From UBA6770 sp965660875 (lineage in GTDB: Bacteria > Bacteroidota > Bacteroidia > Flavobacteriales_G > Salibacteraceae), in assembly GCA_965660875.1 (NCBI GenBank), contig CBFIBQ010000014.1, positions 1 to 64,000 on the forward strand: DNA of 64,000 bases, read 5' to 3'. Under the pieces are notes generated by a model that was given only the letters and a program-made list of their open reading frames with translations, was not told the DNA's origin and searched no databases. The position numbers and the translations under genes are program-made. Within the stretch, counting starts at the first letter, position 1, and each line of letters opens with the position of its first letter. This document shows, in pieces, positions 32,762 to 41,566 of the stretch.

Positions 32762-34615
32762 TTAATATTCACCTCCCCATTTTCTGTTTGCATAGGGATC
32801 ATTGGCTACTATGGGCAATTCAAAGGGTTGAACTAAGACTCCTGAAGTATCGTTTAAAGAATTCAAAAAGGCAATTAAATCATTTATCTCTGAATCAGAT
32901 AAATGCAAACTATCTGGTGCAAGCGTCTGCTGTGCAATATCCAAATCGTTTCCCAGGCCTCCGCCTGAGTTGTAAAATTCGATTACTGTTTTGAGTGAGG
33001 AGAAGGCTCCATTATGCATATATGGAGCGGTTATTGAAACGTTTCGCAGTGTGGGGGTTTTGAACATTCCCTTAGTTTCCTTTGCGTTTGGGTAAGCCGT
33101 TCCATATTGACGGTATACTCCCCAATCGGTATCAAGGTTGTTAAATAATGAGTCAGTTGTAACTCCTAAAATCTCACCCTCGGTCTCTGTAAAATGAGGT
33201 GGAACTAATCCGTTGAAATGTGGGGCGAAATGACAGGTTGCGCATTGTGCTTTTCCAAAAAAGAGATTGAACCCGTTGATTTCTTCAGTGGTGTAGTTAC
33301 TCAATTCCGACCGGATGTTCTTGTCAAATTTACTATCGTGGGTATTTAGGGTTCGAATAAAACTCTCTAATGCGGCTTTTACGTTATTTATATTTATTGC
33401 CGATTTCTGACCATCAAATGCCTGTTCAAACAGCTGTTTGTATTCGGTAGAAAGGTTGAGTCGTTCAATAATTTTATCTGGTGTGGTATTAAACTCCAAT
33501 GGGTCGTGGATAACATTTAATATCTGATGGTTCATATTTTTTGATCGTAAATCGGCGAAAAATGAAGTCTGGTAAGCGCTATTGATTAGGGTAGGGGAAT
33601 TGCGCAAGGTTGATTTTGTAAAACCATTGCCTATGCTCGTTTTATTTCCATCGGAATAAGCTAACTCTGGTTTATGGCAAGAGGCACAAGTCCTTTGGTT
33701 GTTATTGGATAAAATAGGGTCAAAAAACAGTGTTTTTCCAAGCTCTATTTGTAAGGCATTTAATTGCTCGTAGTTTCCTCGCATACTATAGGTATTGCTC
33801 AGGTAATTAGGGTGGAACAGATGCTCTCCCGACGAAATCATTCGTGGAATAGAAGTAACTTCAGAGTACTGCTCATAGCCAAGCTGTTGATGTAGTTTTT
33901 TAATGTCAATTTGGATAGGAAGGAGTATTTCTTTGAATAGATGGTAATAATCAAATGTTTCACTGTTGTTAGCCTTGGTAATTTGTTGTTTTGCGATTTC
34001 TATCTTATGAATAATAGCCTCAGAACTCTGAAAAGCTTTGAGCATGAGTTGCAAATGGTTTAATACGATTTGAGCATCTGAAAACCGTAAATCGAATGCC
34101 GGAGAATCGAAACCGCTTAAACTCAATGTTATTAGTGTAGTAATCGAAAGGTGACTGGCTTCCAATATTTCCCAATCTTGCAAGGGGATTTGTTTAATTC
34201 CTGTTTTTATTTGGTTCAATGCTTTAATAATTTGGCTGAGCTGATATAACTTCTGGTGATCATTGAGTTCATCGGAGCTTATTGCTTCTTCAAGCACTTG
34301 CAGGCCAGTTGGATGGTCAATTTTTAAAATAGCCGCTTCGGTTTCAATACTAGGAACGGGGCCACCATTAATTGTTTTAGTAAGTGTTGGGTACCGAAAT
34401 ACTGCAATACTTTCTATCTCTTTATATGCTGTTCTAAGTTTGATATAGTAGGCCTTATCAGAGCCGCCACTATTCTTCCATTGTTCCGAAATAGCGATAC
34501 ACTTATCGATAGATAGAATAATCTTTTGTTGAGCAGAAACGGCGGGTGAACTTGTGACAAGGCTAGTAGCTAAGTACAAAAGCACAGCGCCAAATAGAAT
34601 AATTTTAATTTTCAT
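32762..34615 (-). CDS. Di-haem cytochrome c peroxidase family protein with long N-terminal helical domain
   Basis: About 617 residues with a signal peptide and two haem c sites (RTCASCHKPE and AQCATCHFAP) plus YMHNGAFSSLKTVIEFYNSG, as in the CcpA/MauG family. The N-terminal 270 residues before the haem domain are mostly helical, with no Cys and no recognised domain, making it much longer than the classic 340-residue peroxidase. I start at ATG 34615 (MKIKIILFG) rather than ATG 34633. It is downstream of the PhoX gene on the same strand, separated by a hairpin. Confidence 0.87.
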   Translation of the reverse strand: MKIKIILFGAVLLYLATSLVTSSPAVSAQQKIILSIDKCIAISEQWKNSGGSDKAYYIKLRTAYKEIESIAVFRYPTLTKTINGGPVPSIETEAAILKIDHPTGLQVLEEAISSDELNDHQKLYQLSQIIKALNQIKTGIKQIPLQDWEILEASHLSITTLITLSLSGFDSPAFDLRFSDAQIVLNHLQLMLKAFQSSEAIIHKIEIAKQQITKANNSETFDYYHLFKEILLPIQIDIKKLHQQLGYEQYSEVTSIPRMISSGEHLFHPNYLSNTYSMRGNYEQLNALQIELGKTLFFDPILSNNNQRTCASCHKPELAYSDGNKTSIGNGFTKSTLRNSPTLINSAYQTSFFADLRSKNMNHQILNVIHDPLEFNTTPDKIIERLNLSTEYKQLFEQAFDGQKSAININNVKAALESFIRTLNTHDSKFDKNIRSELSNYTTEEINGFNLFFGKAQCATCHFAPHFNGLVPPHFTETEGEILGVTTDSLFNNLDTDWGVYRQYGTAYPNAKETKGMFKTPTLRNVSITAPYMHNGAFSSLKTVIEFYNSGGGLGNDLDIAQQTLAPDSLHLSDSEINDLIAFLNSLNDTSGVLVQPFELPIVANDPYANRKWGGEY

Positions 34616-34633
34616 CCGGTTACAAATAAACAA

Positions 34634-34657
34634 GGCTGCCCCACAAATGGGGCAGCC
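34634..34657 (-). terminator. Hairpin after the PhoX-like gene
   Basis: A perfect 9-bp GC-rich stem GGCTGCCCC/GGGGCAGCC with a six-base loop lies 25 bases after the PhoX stop codon. The minus-strand continuation is T-rich (TTGTTTATTTG) without a long T-run. It should terminate or attenuate PhoX transcription before the peroxidase gene. Confidence 0.7.
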
Positions 34658-34681
34658 GTAATTTCTAGAAATAGGATATTG

Positions 34682-36529
34682 CTACTGAACAACTAGTCTT
34701 TGTGTTGCTCCTGTTTTATCCAAAATAATGTAGGTGCCAGCATCTAAGTCTGAAACGTCAACAATATTCGTGTTTCTTGCCACTTTTATGCGCTGACCAA
34801 GTGAAGAATAAATCGCAACATCAGTCACTTTACTCAAATTGATTTCTCTTGTTGCGGGATTTGGGTACAAGCTAAATTCATTGGTATTTGCTTGTTCTGA
34901 AATACCAGTAGTATCCGTAACAGAACCATTATTAATAGTATCAGTAGGTATTTGCTGTGCTTGACTGAAAATTGTTTGATAACCAGTTACCGCTAAGGTT
35001 ACTGAATGATTGAACGGAAAGTTGTTATCCGAACTTGGGTGCTGAATATTTACAAAGTATGTGCTTCCGTCAGGAGTAAATCGGCCTCCTGTTGTTTCGC
35101 AACCTTTTGGTCCCACAACAAAACGCTTTAGGTCGTTACTATGGTATTGTTTTCCTACTTTATCCTCTGTAACGTCAATCATGTAAATCTCATTCATTTT
35201 AGTTACGAAATGAGCAGGATTAGCTGGCATTCCGCCTGGGTTCATATCCTCGTTTATGGCAAGGTAAGTTCTTCCATTTATGGTAGTTGAGGCCAATCCA
35301 TCAGGTGAAGATAAGTGATTTCCGTATGGAGTATAATCTCCAGTTAAGATACCACCACCTTCAATCGCAGATTCGATTTTACCAGTTGAAACATCCAATC
35401 TTAATACTCGACCCCACATATCTGTAAAGGTGGTGTCAATACTTCCATCTTTTGCATCTAATGTGATTAAATGAGAGGCCATTACTCCACCTTTATTCAC
35501 TGCACCGGCCACACTTTGTGCTCTTCCTCGTCCGGTTTCTGTTATAAAGATAGTGTTGTCGCTAATACCTTCTATCCACTCCAAACGCATAAATACTGTT
35601 GCACCTAGTGCAAAAGCTTCGTCACGTGCATTAAGCATAGTAGTTAAGTTCATGTTTAGTGGCAACCAAGATCCAGACATAGCATCAGCACTTTGCTTGT
35701 AACAATACAATTGACCTTTACTAAAGTCTTCTGCCTTATCCGCTATAAAACGAAACAGTACCGAACCGCTTGATTTATCATCCGTTAGATACACTGTCTT
35801 CCGATCAGAAGCTATCCAGCCTCCTTCGTGGTCATAGCGTCCCATGTTGTAGTTTTTTCGAACAGCTTCTGCTTTTGCAACGTCCACCTCTACCATGTAT
35901 TGAAAGTTCATATTCCGCTTGATTGGAGTACTTATTGGTGAACCGTTGAAATTGGTAACTGTATAATCGCTGGTATCGGTTAACCCTTGAGCGGCCAAAA
36001 CAGCATTTGAAGAAAACGCGCTTCCCCATTCTTCTGCGGTAAATACTTTTCCCCAAGAAGTTTGAATCCCACCGCAATTTGCTCCGGTTCCACCAACTCC
36101 AGTAAAATCTACATTTCTGAATTTACCTTTAGGGTGATTAGCAACCTTCCAACTTTTAGTTGCTTGGTCGTAATAGGCTGTAAAAACCGTCATACCGCCA
36201 CCATCTCCGTTGACAGGGTCATTCATAACGCGTTCGTGATTTACGATTACAAAACCACTGTCGCTTCTACCATTGATGGGAACATATCCAGTAAAGTCTT
36301 GCCACTCTTTGGCTAGTGCTTTTTGACCCGATTTGTTTTCTACGGTATCCACACCGCCTACGAATAATGCATCGTATTTAATAGGTGAAGGTGGAAGTAC
36401 TACCGTATTAGGGTCGCTTGCTTGTGTACCGCTATTATAAAAATCTCCAAGTAAGGTTGGAAATGGGCTTTGTGCCTGTGCTAATCCAGCAGCGGCAAAA
36501 GCAATCGAAAAAGTAATTAATTTTTTCAT
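34682..36529 (-). CDS. PhoX-type (DUF839) phosphatase-like protein with T9SS sorting domain
   Basis: A 615-residue exported protein: signal peptide (ending AQA), a PhoX/DUF839 beta-propeller with GFVIVNHERV near the start, TGANCGGIQTSWGKVFTAEEW, YDHEGGWIASDRKTVYLTDD and LYPNPATR, the last opening the T9SS domain (about 545-615). PhoX enzymes are Ca/Fe alkaline phosphatases important for marine phosphate acquisition. Metal-ligand residues cannot all be assigned by eye. It lies upstream of the long peroxidase gene but is separated from it by a hairpin. Confidence 0.87.
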   Translation of the reverse strand: MKKLITFSIAFAAAGLAQAQSPFPTLLGDFYNSGTQASDPNTVVLPPSPIKYDALFVGGVDTVENKSGQKALAKEWQDFTGYVPINGRSDSGFVIVNHERVMNDPVNGDGGGMTVFTAYYDQATKSWKVANHPKGKFRNVDFTGVGGTGANCGGIQTSWGKVFTAEEWGSAFSSNAVLAAQGLTDTSDYTVTNFNGSPISTPIKRNMNFQYMVEVDVAKAEAVRKNYNMGRYDHEGGWIASDRKTVYLTDDKSSGSVLFRFIADKAEDFSKGQLYCYKQSADAMSGSWLPLNMNLTTMLNARDEAFALGATVFMRLEWIEGISDNTIFITETGRGRAQSVAGAVNKGGVMASHLITLDAKDGSIDTTFTDMWGRVLRLDVSTGKIESAIEGGGILTGDYTPYGNHLSSPDGLASTTINGRTYLAINEDMNPGGMPANPAHFVTKMNEIYMIDVTEDKVGKQYHSNDLKRFVVGPKGCETTGGRFTPDGSTYFVNIQHPSSDNNFPFNHSVTLAVTGYQTIFSQAQQIPTDTINNGSVTDTTGISEQANTNEFSLYPNPATREINLSKVTDVAIYSSLGQRIKVARNTNIVDVSDLDAGTYIILDKTGATQRLVVQ

Positions 36530-36962
36530 GTTCTTTTTTTTGTTTTAATAGATTAATTGTTCAGGACAATATTCCAAATTGGTTCTCACTTGGATCTTAG
36601 TGTGGTATTACAAAATGGTTGGATAAAGGCTAGCTTTTTCTTAGCTGAATGTTACGGTTGTCAACTCAAGATTAATTGAGTCTTACCGGGAAGGTTTACA
36701 ATTCACCTTTTGGTTGGGTAACTGTCTTATAATGTGTAATTTAGATAGATTAGTGTGAGCCGAGGTTATGATGGCTGTATATTATTACTGCTTGAACGAG
36801 TTAGCAAGTGTCAGTTTAGAAAAACATTTAATCAAACACTTTTCTCTGAAAAAAAGTTGGATGCATTAAAACTCTCGCCGAAACGAAATATTGAACAATA
36901 CTGCAATAAAACAGGATCAAAAAGTGAAAAGATGCAGAGGCAAATGAAAAGCTACAGTTGGT
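36530..36962. other. Intergenic region, no gene supported
   Basis: AT-rich upstream region of the minus-strand PhoX gene and 3' region of the HEAT gene. The only structures seen are a short interrupted palindrome ACTCAA/TTGAGT at 36664-36681 and a loose AAGGT/ACCTT dyad nearby. A plus-strand open frame from 36755 runs into the HEAT gene and looks spurious. Confidence 0.5.
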
Positions 36963-37502
36963 TTACCCAATCATATAATTGTTCAATGCCTCAACCATGC
37001 CCAAGAGCAGTTCTTTGTTTTCTGAATTGTCCATAATGGCATCTTTTATCTGGGTGTTGGCTTCAACAATTTGTTCATCGGTAGGGGAGTTTTTGAAAGA
37101 TTCAACAATAGTCAAGCATTCTAAGCATACCATATAATCTGATTTTGTAGCAAGGTTGACTATTTCTTCAAGATAGGGGAGTGCGTCCAATCTGGATTGC
37201 CAAAAAACTTGAAGGATAAACACACGGATTCCCTCGTACTTTTCTTCATTGAGCGCTTCAATTAATGGTTCGGCAGCGTTCTGATCTTTTAGGTCATTCA
37301 GTAAACTAACAACAGTTCCAAAAACGTTATCATTTTCCGTTGCAGATAACAAATCCAATAAAGGTATGATCATGGCTGCGTTGCCATTTTCTCTAAGTTT
37401 TTTTACCGCTTTTATGGTTTTTTCTTCATTATTTGAAGCAAATACCTTTCGCAGAGACTCCTCTTGTTTTGCCAGTTGTGCTTTTGATTTAACCACTTTC
37501 AT
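36963..37502 (-). CDS. HEAT-repeat domain protein
   Basis: A 179-residue all-helical cytoplasmic protein with HEAT-like repeats (KTIKAVKKLRENGNAAMIIPLLDLL, then NVFGTVVSLLNDLKDQNAAEPLIEALNEE, then a third). Such proteins bind partners rather than catalyse. It starts directly at the yggS stop (one-base overlap), so it is translated from the same mRNA. Function unknown. Confidence 0.82.
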   Translation of the reverse strand: MKVVKSKAQLAKQEESLRKVFASNNEEKTIKAVKKLRENGNAAMIIPLLDLLSATENDNVFGTVVSLLNDLKDQNAAEPLIEALNEEKYEGIRVFILQVFWQSRLDALPYLEEIVNLATKSDYMVCLECLTIVESFKNSPTDEQIVEANTQIKDAIMDNSENKELLLGMVEALNNYMIG

Positions 37503-38161
37503 TAATTATAGTTTCTTGCTCCAAAAATAGCGCTTCCTATGCGCACCATATTGCTTCCACAGTTCATGGCAATTTTATAATCGCCACTCATACCCGTGCT
37601 CAATATATTAAGTGTAGGATTTAATTGTTGTTGTGCGTCAAAGAATTTTTTCAACCCCTTAAACTCTTCTTCAATTTGTTGTTCTTTTTCCGTATTAGTG
37701 GCCATTCCCATTAAGCCAACTACCCTTACATTAGGAAATGTGTTTTCTTTCAGTTCTTTAAGTAAAAGCTCCGCCTCTTCATATGGCAACCCAAATTTGG
37801 TTTCTTCTTTTGCTATGCGCAGCTGTATCAAAACATCAATGGTACGTTCGCATTGAGCCGCTCGCTTTTGAATTTCTTTGGTCAATTTACGACTGTCTAC
37901 AGCATGTATTAGGTGAACGAAAGGGGCAATGTACTTTACTTTATTCCGCTGCAAATGACCAATCAAATGCCACCGAATATTTTTTGGTAATGCTTCGTAC
38001 TTGTCTACCAGTTCTTGTACTTTATTTTCTCCGTAGTCTAGGTGTCCAGTTTCAAGGGCTTCTTCAATTGCCGCATTTGGTTTTGTTTTAGAAACGGCAA
38101 CTAATGTGACGTTTTCTTTCAGTGTGGCCTTTATATCTTCTAGGTTTTCTTTTACGCTCAT
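37502..38161 (-). CDS. YggS family PLP-binding protein
   Basis: Pyridoxal phosphate homeostasis protein (PLPBP) with an alanine racemase-type barrel. Recognisable are VAVSKTKPNAAIEEALETG with the PLP Lys, YGENKVQEL, IRWHLIGHLQRNKVKYI and LSTGMSGDYKIAMNCGSNMVRIGSAIFG. The ATG at 38161 gives 219 residues. The preceding in-frame codon at 38168-38170 is GTG. Overlaps the HEAT-protein gene by one base. Confidence 0.93.
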   Translation of the reverse strand: MSVKENLEDIKATLKENVTLVAVSKTKPNAAIEEALETGHLDYGENKVQELVDKYEALPKNIRWHLIGHLQRNKVKYIAPFVHLIHAVDSRKLTKEIQKRAAQCERTIDVLIQLRIAKEETKFGLPYEEAELLLKELKENTFPNVRVVGLMGMATNTEKEQQIEEEFKGLKKFFDAQQQLNPTLNILSTGMSGDYKIAMNCGSNMVRIGSAIFGARNYN

Positions 38162-38219
38162 AGTTGCCACAAAAGTCTAAATTTATTCAAAGGCTTAGAA
38201 TTAAAAGGCGTTAAAGGGC

Positions 38220-38693
38220 TTAGCGAATTCTATCCAAGCTTTTGATAAGATGCTCATCCTTTTTAATTCCACGCATTGCCATTATTAAGGCAGCAGCTGC
38301 AACAATTGGCAGGAAACTGGGCCATAAATAATTGATACTGGGCGTAGTACCTTCAAATAACGCATTGGGTATACTTGAAGTGGCAAAGAAAACCAAGCCA
38401 ATACTTACCAGCTGAGCGAAAATGTTAAGTGAAACCAAACGCAATTGAAGCTTTCTATTCTTATAGTTGAATAGAGCAGAAATGGATAGTAATAAGCTAA
38501 ACACAGTAACTGCGCTTAAACTGAGGTTTGGGGTTTCAAATAGCACCTCGGAGGTATCTTGGTAGTACAAACCAATCACTTTCATGAAATAAAAACTGCC
38601 GTTAACTTCAAAGCTAGCGAAGGTTGTAAAGGCAAAAATTAGAGTAACAATTGCGGCAGCGACTATAAAAACGGATTGTATGCGTTGAATCAT
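38220..38693 (-). CDS. DUF4293 family membrane protein
   Basis: A 157-residue inner-membrane protein with four hydrophobic segments (about 5-28, 55-75, 84-105, 125-143) starting MIQRIQSVF, the usual opening of this Bacteroidota-specific family of unknown function. A -7 box TATTTTTG lies 16 bases upstream (38710-38717, minus strand). Confidence 0.85.
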   Translation of the reverse strand: MIQRIQSVFIVAAAIVTLIFAFTTFASFEVNGSFYFMKVIGLYYQDTSEVLFETPNLSLSAVTVFSLLLSISALFNYKNRKLQLRLVSLNIFAQLVSIGLVFFATSSIPNALFEGTTPSINYLWPSFLPIVAAAALIMAMRGIKKDEHLIKSLDRIR

Positions 38694-38709
38694 GTTTAAG
38701 ACTTTGTTG

Positions 38710-38717
38710 CAAAAATA
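38710..38717 (-). promoter_or_regulatory. TAnnTTTG -7 box for the DUF4293 gene
   Basis: TATTTTTG on the minus strand just inside the short gap between DUF4293 and the Lnb gene. It indicates that DUF4293 can be transcribed separately. Confidence 0.4.
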
Positions 38718-38726
38718 GGTAATCGA

Positions 38727-39938
38727 CTATGCGCGCACATTTTTGTGCTGCATTCTTTGCTTAATAAGATTAAACCATCCCAATCGATCTGAGTTTCTGT
38801 AGAACAACCAAATCAGTATTGGTAAATACATTTCATTGAGATTTTGTGGCAGCACAGCCCAAAATACAATACAGAGTAGCAAAATGAAGTTTACTCCATG
38901 CATAATCAAGCTGCTAAACTTTCTTGTGCCTTTTATCAATATGCCCAACCCAAATGGCAGGTACAATGGCATTGCCCAAAGTATGTTCCAGTTTGGTCGG
39001 GTGCCGTTATGATCCGTTACAAACCACAGAAAGAACACCAGCCACCCAGCGATGCCAACAATGGTGTAAAACAATCCATCAATAGTTGAAATAAGCCAAG
39101 GTAACTTACTCATCAGCACTACATTGTGCAGCAAGATGAAAATAATAAAGAACACCACCGGATGAAACCAATTAAAGCCTTCACTTATTCTTGGCTTAGC
39201 ATCTACAATCAACTTATTGGAGACTACCAAAGGCTCCATTCCTTTTTGTGTTTTTATGGTTGCACGGTCAAATTCATCCATCAAATAATCCGGCAAGAAT
39301 GTTTTTAAGTAAGGAGTACATTCCTTATCGCAGGGAGTTCCTAAGCCTAGGTCTATACCTATGTCTGACCAGGGCATATTGATCAAGTAAAGGTCTATCA
39401 TGTTGCGAAAAGTTTTTTTGTGCTCTAGGGCCAAAAAATTATACTGCATTTGGGTGTCCAAAACCGATTCAAAAACGTCTCTAGGGCGTGTGCTGCAATT
39501 GTCATAGAAAAAATCGTAGAGGTAGTAGCTGTTCTCGGGTTTGCTGTTTTCAATTAAAAATTCAAACACTTGTTGTTTCTGAAGGGAATCTAAATTGAGC
39601 GTTTGTTCTCTAACCCAACGATTTTCGTATTGATAGCCGGCTACAAATCGATCGTATGGTTGTATAGAAAGCCTATAATTGAGCTTACCCATAGTAAACT
39701 GAAAGTAGAAATCGTCCGTAAAGGCAAAAGTTCCATAATTGAATGCTAGGTCTATTTTTTGAACATCATCTTTTACCCGAATTGCAGTATGGCCAAAAAT
39801 AGAGTAGAGGTCGTTACCTGGACCACAAGTCAGCAGACTAACTTTAGCGTCATTTGAAAGTGCAGATAATTGGGATTTGGCTTGTCCAGCGGCAAAAAAC
39901 AACATCAACACGCATAAAAGTTGGGCCAGCTTATTCAT
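38727..39938 (-). CDS. Lnb-type lipoprotein N-acyltransferase (DUF4105)
   Basis: A 403-residue protein with a signal peptide, a periplasmic DUF4105 domain (about 25-240: LLTCGPGNDLYSIFGHTAIRV, FNYGTFAFTDDFYFQF, YLYDFFYDNCSTRPRDVFES) and five or so C-terminal membrane segments. Bacteroides Lnb of this architecture transfers an acyl chain to the N-terminus of lipoproteins. The conserved His (FGHTAIRV) and Cys (DNCSTRP) are present. Its start lies one base from the end of the sugar epimerase gene, but the link is probably only positional. Confidence 0.88.
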   Translation of the reverse strand: MNKLAQLLCVLMLFFAAGQAKSQLSALSNDAKVSLLTCGPGNDLYSIFGHTAIRVKDDVQKIDLAFNYGTFAFTDDFYFQFTMGKLNYRLSIQPYDRFVAGYQYENRWVREQTLNLDSLQKQQVFEFLIENSKPENSYYLYDFFYDNCSTRPRDVFESVLDTQMQYNFLALEHKKTFRNMIDLYLINMPWSDIGIDLGLGTPCDKECTPYLKTFLPDYLMDEFDRATIKTQKGMEPLVVSNKLIVDAKPRISEGFNWFHPVVFFIIFILLHNVVLMSKLPWLISTIDGLFYTIVGIAGWLVFFLWFVTDHNGTRPNWNILWAMPLYLPFGLGILIKGTRKFSSLIMHGVNFILLLCIVFWAVLPQNLNEMYLPILIWLFYRNSDRLGWFNLIKQRMQHKNVRA

Positions 39939-40477
39939 TAAAAAGGGGACTTAAAATCTTTAAGCGCTGGGAATTTTAAATCGCGGTCGGAGTGGATGCC
40001 GTTTTTAGTTGGCCAATCGTAACCAAAAGAATCGAATAGAACTCCACCATCATTTTTTGGGCTGTGCACTGTGCTGGTTAAATAAACCATGCATGTATTG
40101 TCTTCTTTAACGTAAAAACCATGCGCTGTTCCTTTAGGTAAATACACTCCTTTAGAGTTCGTTCCGGTTAACTCTACCGTATGAAACTGACCGTAAGTAG
40201 GAGAGTCTTTTCGAATGTCTAGAATAACATCAATCAGACTACCCGAAGTGCAATACACAATCTTTTCGTGATCGTCTGGCGGGGTTTGAAAATGCATTCC
40301 GCGAATTACATTTTTGTTGTTTACCGAATAAAAGCTTTCTTTAAATTCGGTTTGAAGCCCATGCTCTGCTAATTTTTCTGCATGAAAAGGTTTTACAAAA
40401 GCGCCTCTTTCATCTCTTACTGAAAAAAAATTTATTTCTAGTACGCCTGGAATCGGTGTTGGGTCAAAGCCTGTCAT
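39938..40477 (-). CDS. RfbC-like sugar 3,5-epimerase (cupin)
   Basis: A 179-residue protein of the dTDP-4-dehydrorhamnose 3,5-epimerase family. GAFVKPFHAEKL, NVIRGMHFQTPP, DVILDIRKDSPTYGQF and YLPKGTAHGFYV carry the conserved catalytic His-Asp pair. As it follows rfbF and rfbG with one-base overlaps, the substrate is more likely a CDP-4-keto-6-deoxyhexose than a dTDP sugar. No dTDP-sugar genes occur in the window. Confidence 0.88.
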   Translation of the reverse strand: MTGFDPTPIPGVLEINFFSVRDERGAFVKPFHAEKLAEHGLQTEFKESFYSVNNKNVIRGMHFQTPPDDHEKIVYCTSGSLIDVILDIRKDSPTYGQFHTVELTGTNSKGVYLPKGTAHGFYVKEDNTCMVYLTSTVHSPKNDGGVLFDSFGYDWPTKNGIHSDRDLKFPALKDFKSPF

Positions 40478-41556
40478 TAGCGCTCAAAAAATTTCGCAAT
40501 TTGAAACTCCGTGAAGGATTTTATGTCCTGTCCTTCTTTAGTGGCTTTATACCATGCTATGGTCTCCTGAACAGCTTCGCGTGCCGAGTATTTTGGCTGC
40601 CAATTGAGTTCCGTTTTAGCCTTAGTTATATCCAACCGCAACAAACCGGCTTCGTGCACTTTTTTGGGATTTGCGCTGACATCGAATGCACCAGTGCCCC
40701 AAACGTCAATCGCTTCTTCAACCAGCTCTTTTACCGTCATTCGTTCCGACGGTTCCGGGCCAAAGTTGTATGCCTGTGCAAATTTTACAGGATCCTCCAC
40801 CATTTTTGCTCCAAGTACCAGATAACCGTGCAGAGGGTCCAACACATGTTGCCAAGGTCGCACAGAGTCTGGGTTGCGCACCAATATAATTTCATCTGCC
40901 GTCAGTGCTCGTGCAATGTCGGGTAATATGCGGTTTTCACTCCAATCGCCTCCTCCAATCACATTTCCCGATCGCACCGAGGCAATAGATGTGTGGTGTT
41001 CGTTGTATTGCTCTGGATTAAAAAATGATAACCTATAACTCGTTGTCGCTAATTCGCAGCAGGCTTTTGAATTACTGTATGGATCGTAACCACCCAAAGG
41101 CTCGTGCTCCTGATATGGCGCTTCGCGTTCTTTGTTTTCATACACCTTATCCGTGGTAATCATAATGGCCTTGCACGGGTAGTTGATTTCTCGCAATGCA
41201 TCCAGCACATGTACGGTTCCCATTACGTTTGTTTGAAAGGTCTCCACTGGATTTACATACGAGTCGATTACTAAGGCTTGTGCGGCCATGTGAAAAATAA
41301 AATCGGGCCTAAATTTATCAATTTCACGATGCAGTTTTTCTCTGTTTCGAATATCCCCAATTACGCTCTCACAATACAATTCTGCTCGAACTTGATGATA
41401 AAGCGCATTATGTTCCAATGGTGGTAGCGCATAACCTTTAACTTCAGCACCCAATTCTCTGAGCAGCAAAACAAGCCATGTTCCTTTGAATCCTGTGTGA
41501 CCGGTTACGAATACTTTTTTTCCTTCGTAAATTGTTCTTAATTGCTCAAAAGTCAT
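40477..41556 (-). CDS. rfbG: CDP-glucose 4,6-dehydratase
   Basis: NAD-dependent short-chain dehydrogenase forming CDP-4-keto-6-deoxyglucose. The 359-residue protein has the NAD motif VTGHTGFKGTWL, the distinctive MAAQALVIDSYVNPVETFQTNVMGT, catalytic Thr in MITTDKVYEN and Y-x3-K in YDPYSNSK, and RSGNVIGGGDW. I choose ATG 41556 (MTFEQLRTIYEGKK). The upstream ATG at 41607 would overlap rfbF by 41 bases. Tightly packed between rfbF and the epimerase gene. Confidence 0.95.
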   Translation of the reverse strand: MTFEQLRTIYEGKKVFVTGHTGFKGTWLVLLLRELGAEVKGYALPPLEHNALYHQVRAELYCESVIGDIRNREKLHREIDKFRPDFIFHMAAQALVIDSYVNPVETFQTNVMGTVHVLDALREINYPCKAIMITTDKVYENKEREAPYQEHEPLGGYDPYSNSKACCELATTSYRLSFFNPEQYNEHHTSIASVRSGNVIGGGDWSENRILPDIARALTADEIILVRNPDSVRPWQHVLDPLHGYLVLGAKMVEDPVKFAQAYNFGPEPSERMTVKELVEEAIDVWGTGAFDVSANPKKVHEAGLLRLDITKAKTELNWQPKYSAREAVQETIAWYKATKEGQDIKSFTEFQIAKFFER

Positions 41557-41566
41557 AGGTCTATTG

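Noticed and set aside
36755..37036. 93-residue plus-strand open frame
   Set aside because: No start signal, odd composition, and it runs antisense into the HEAT-protein gene.
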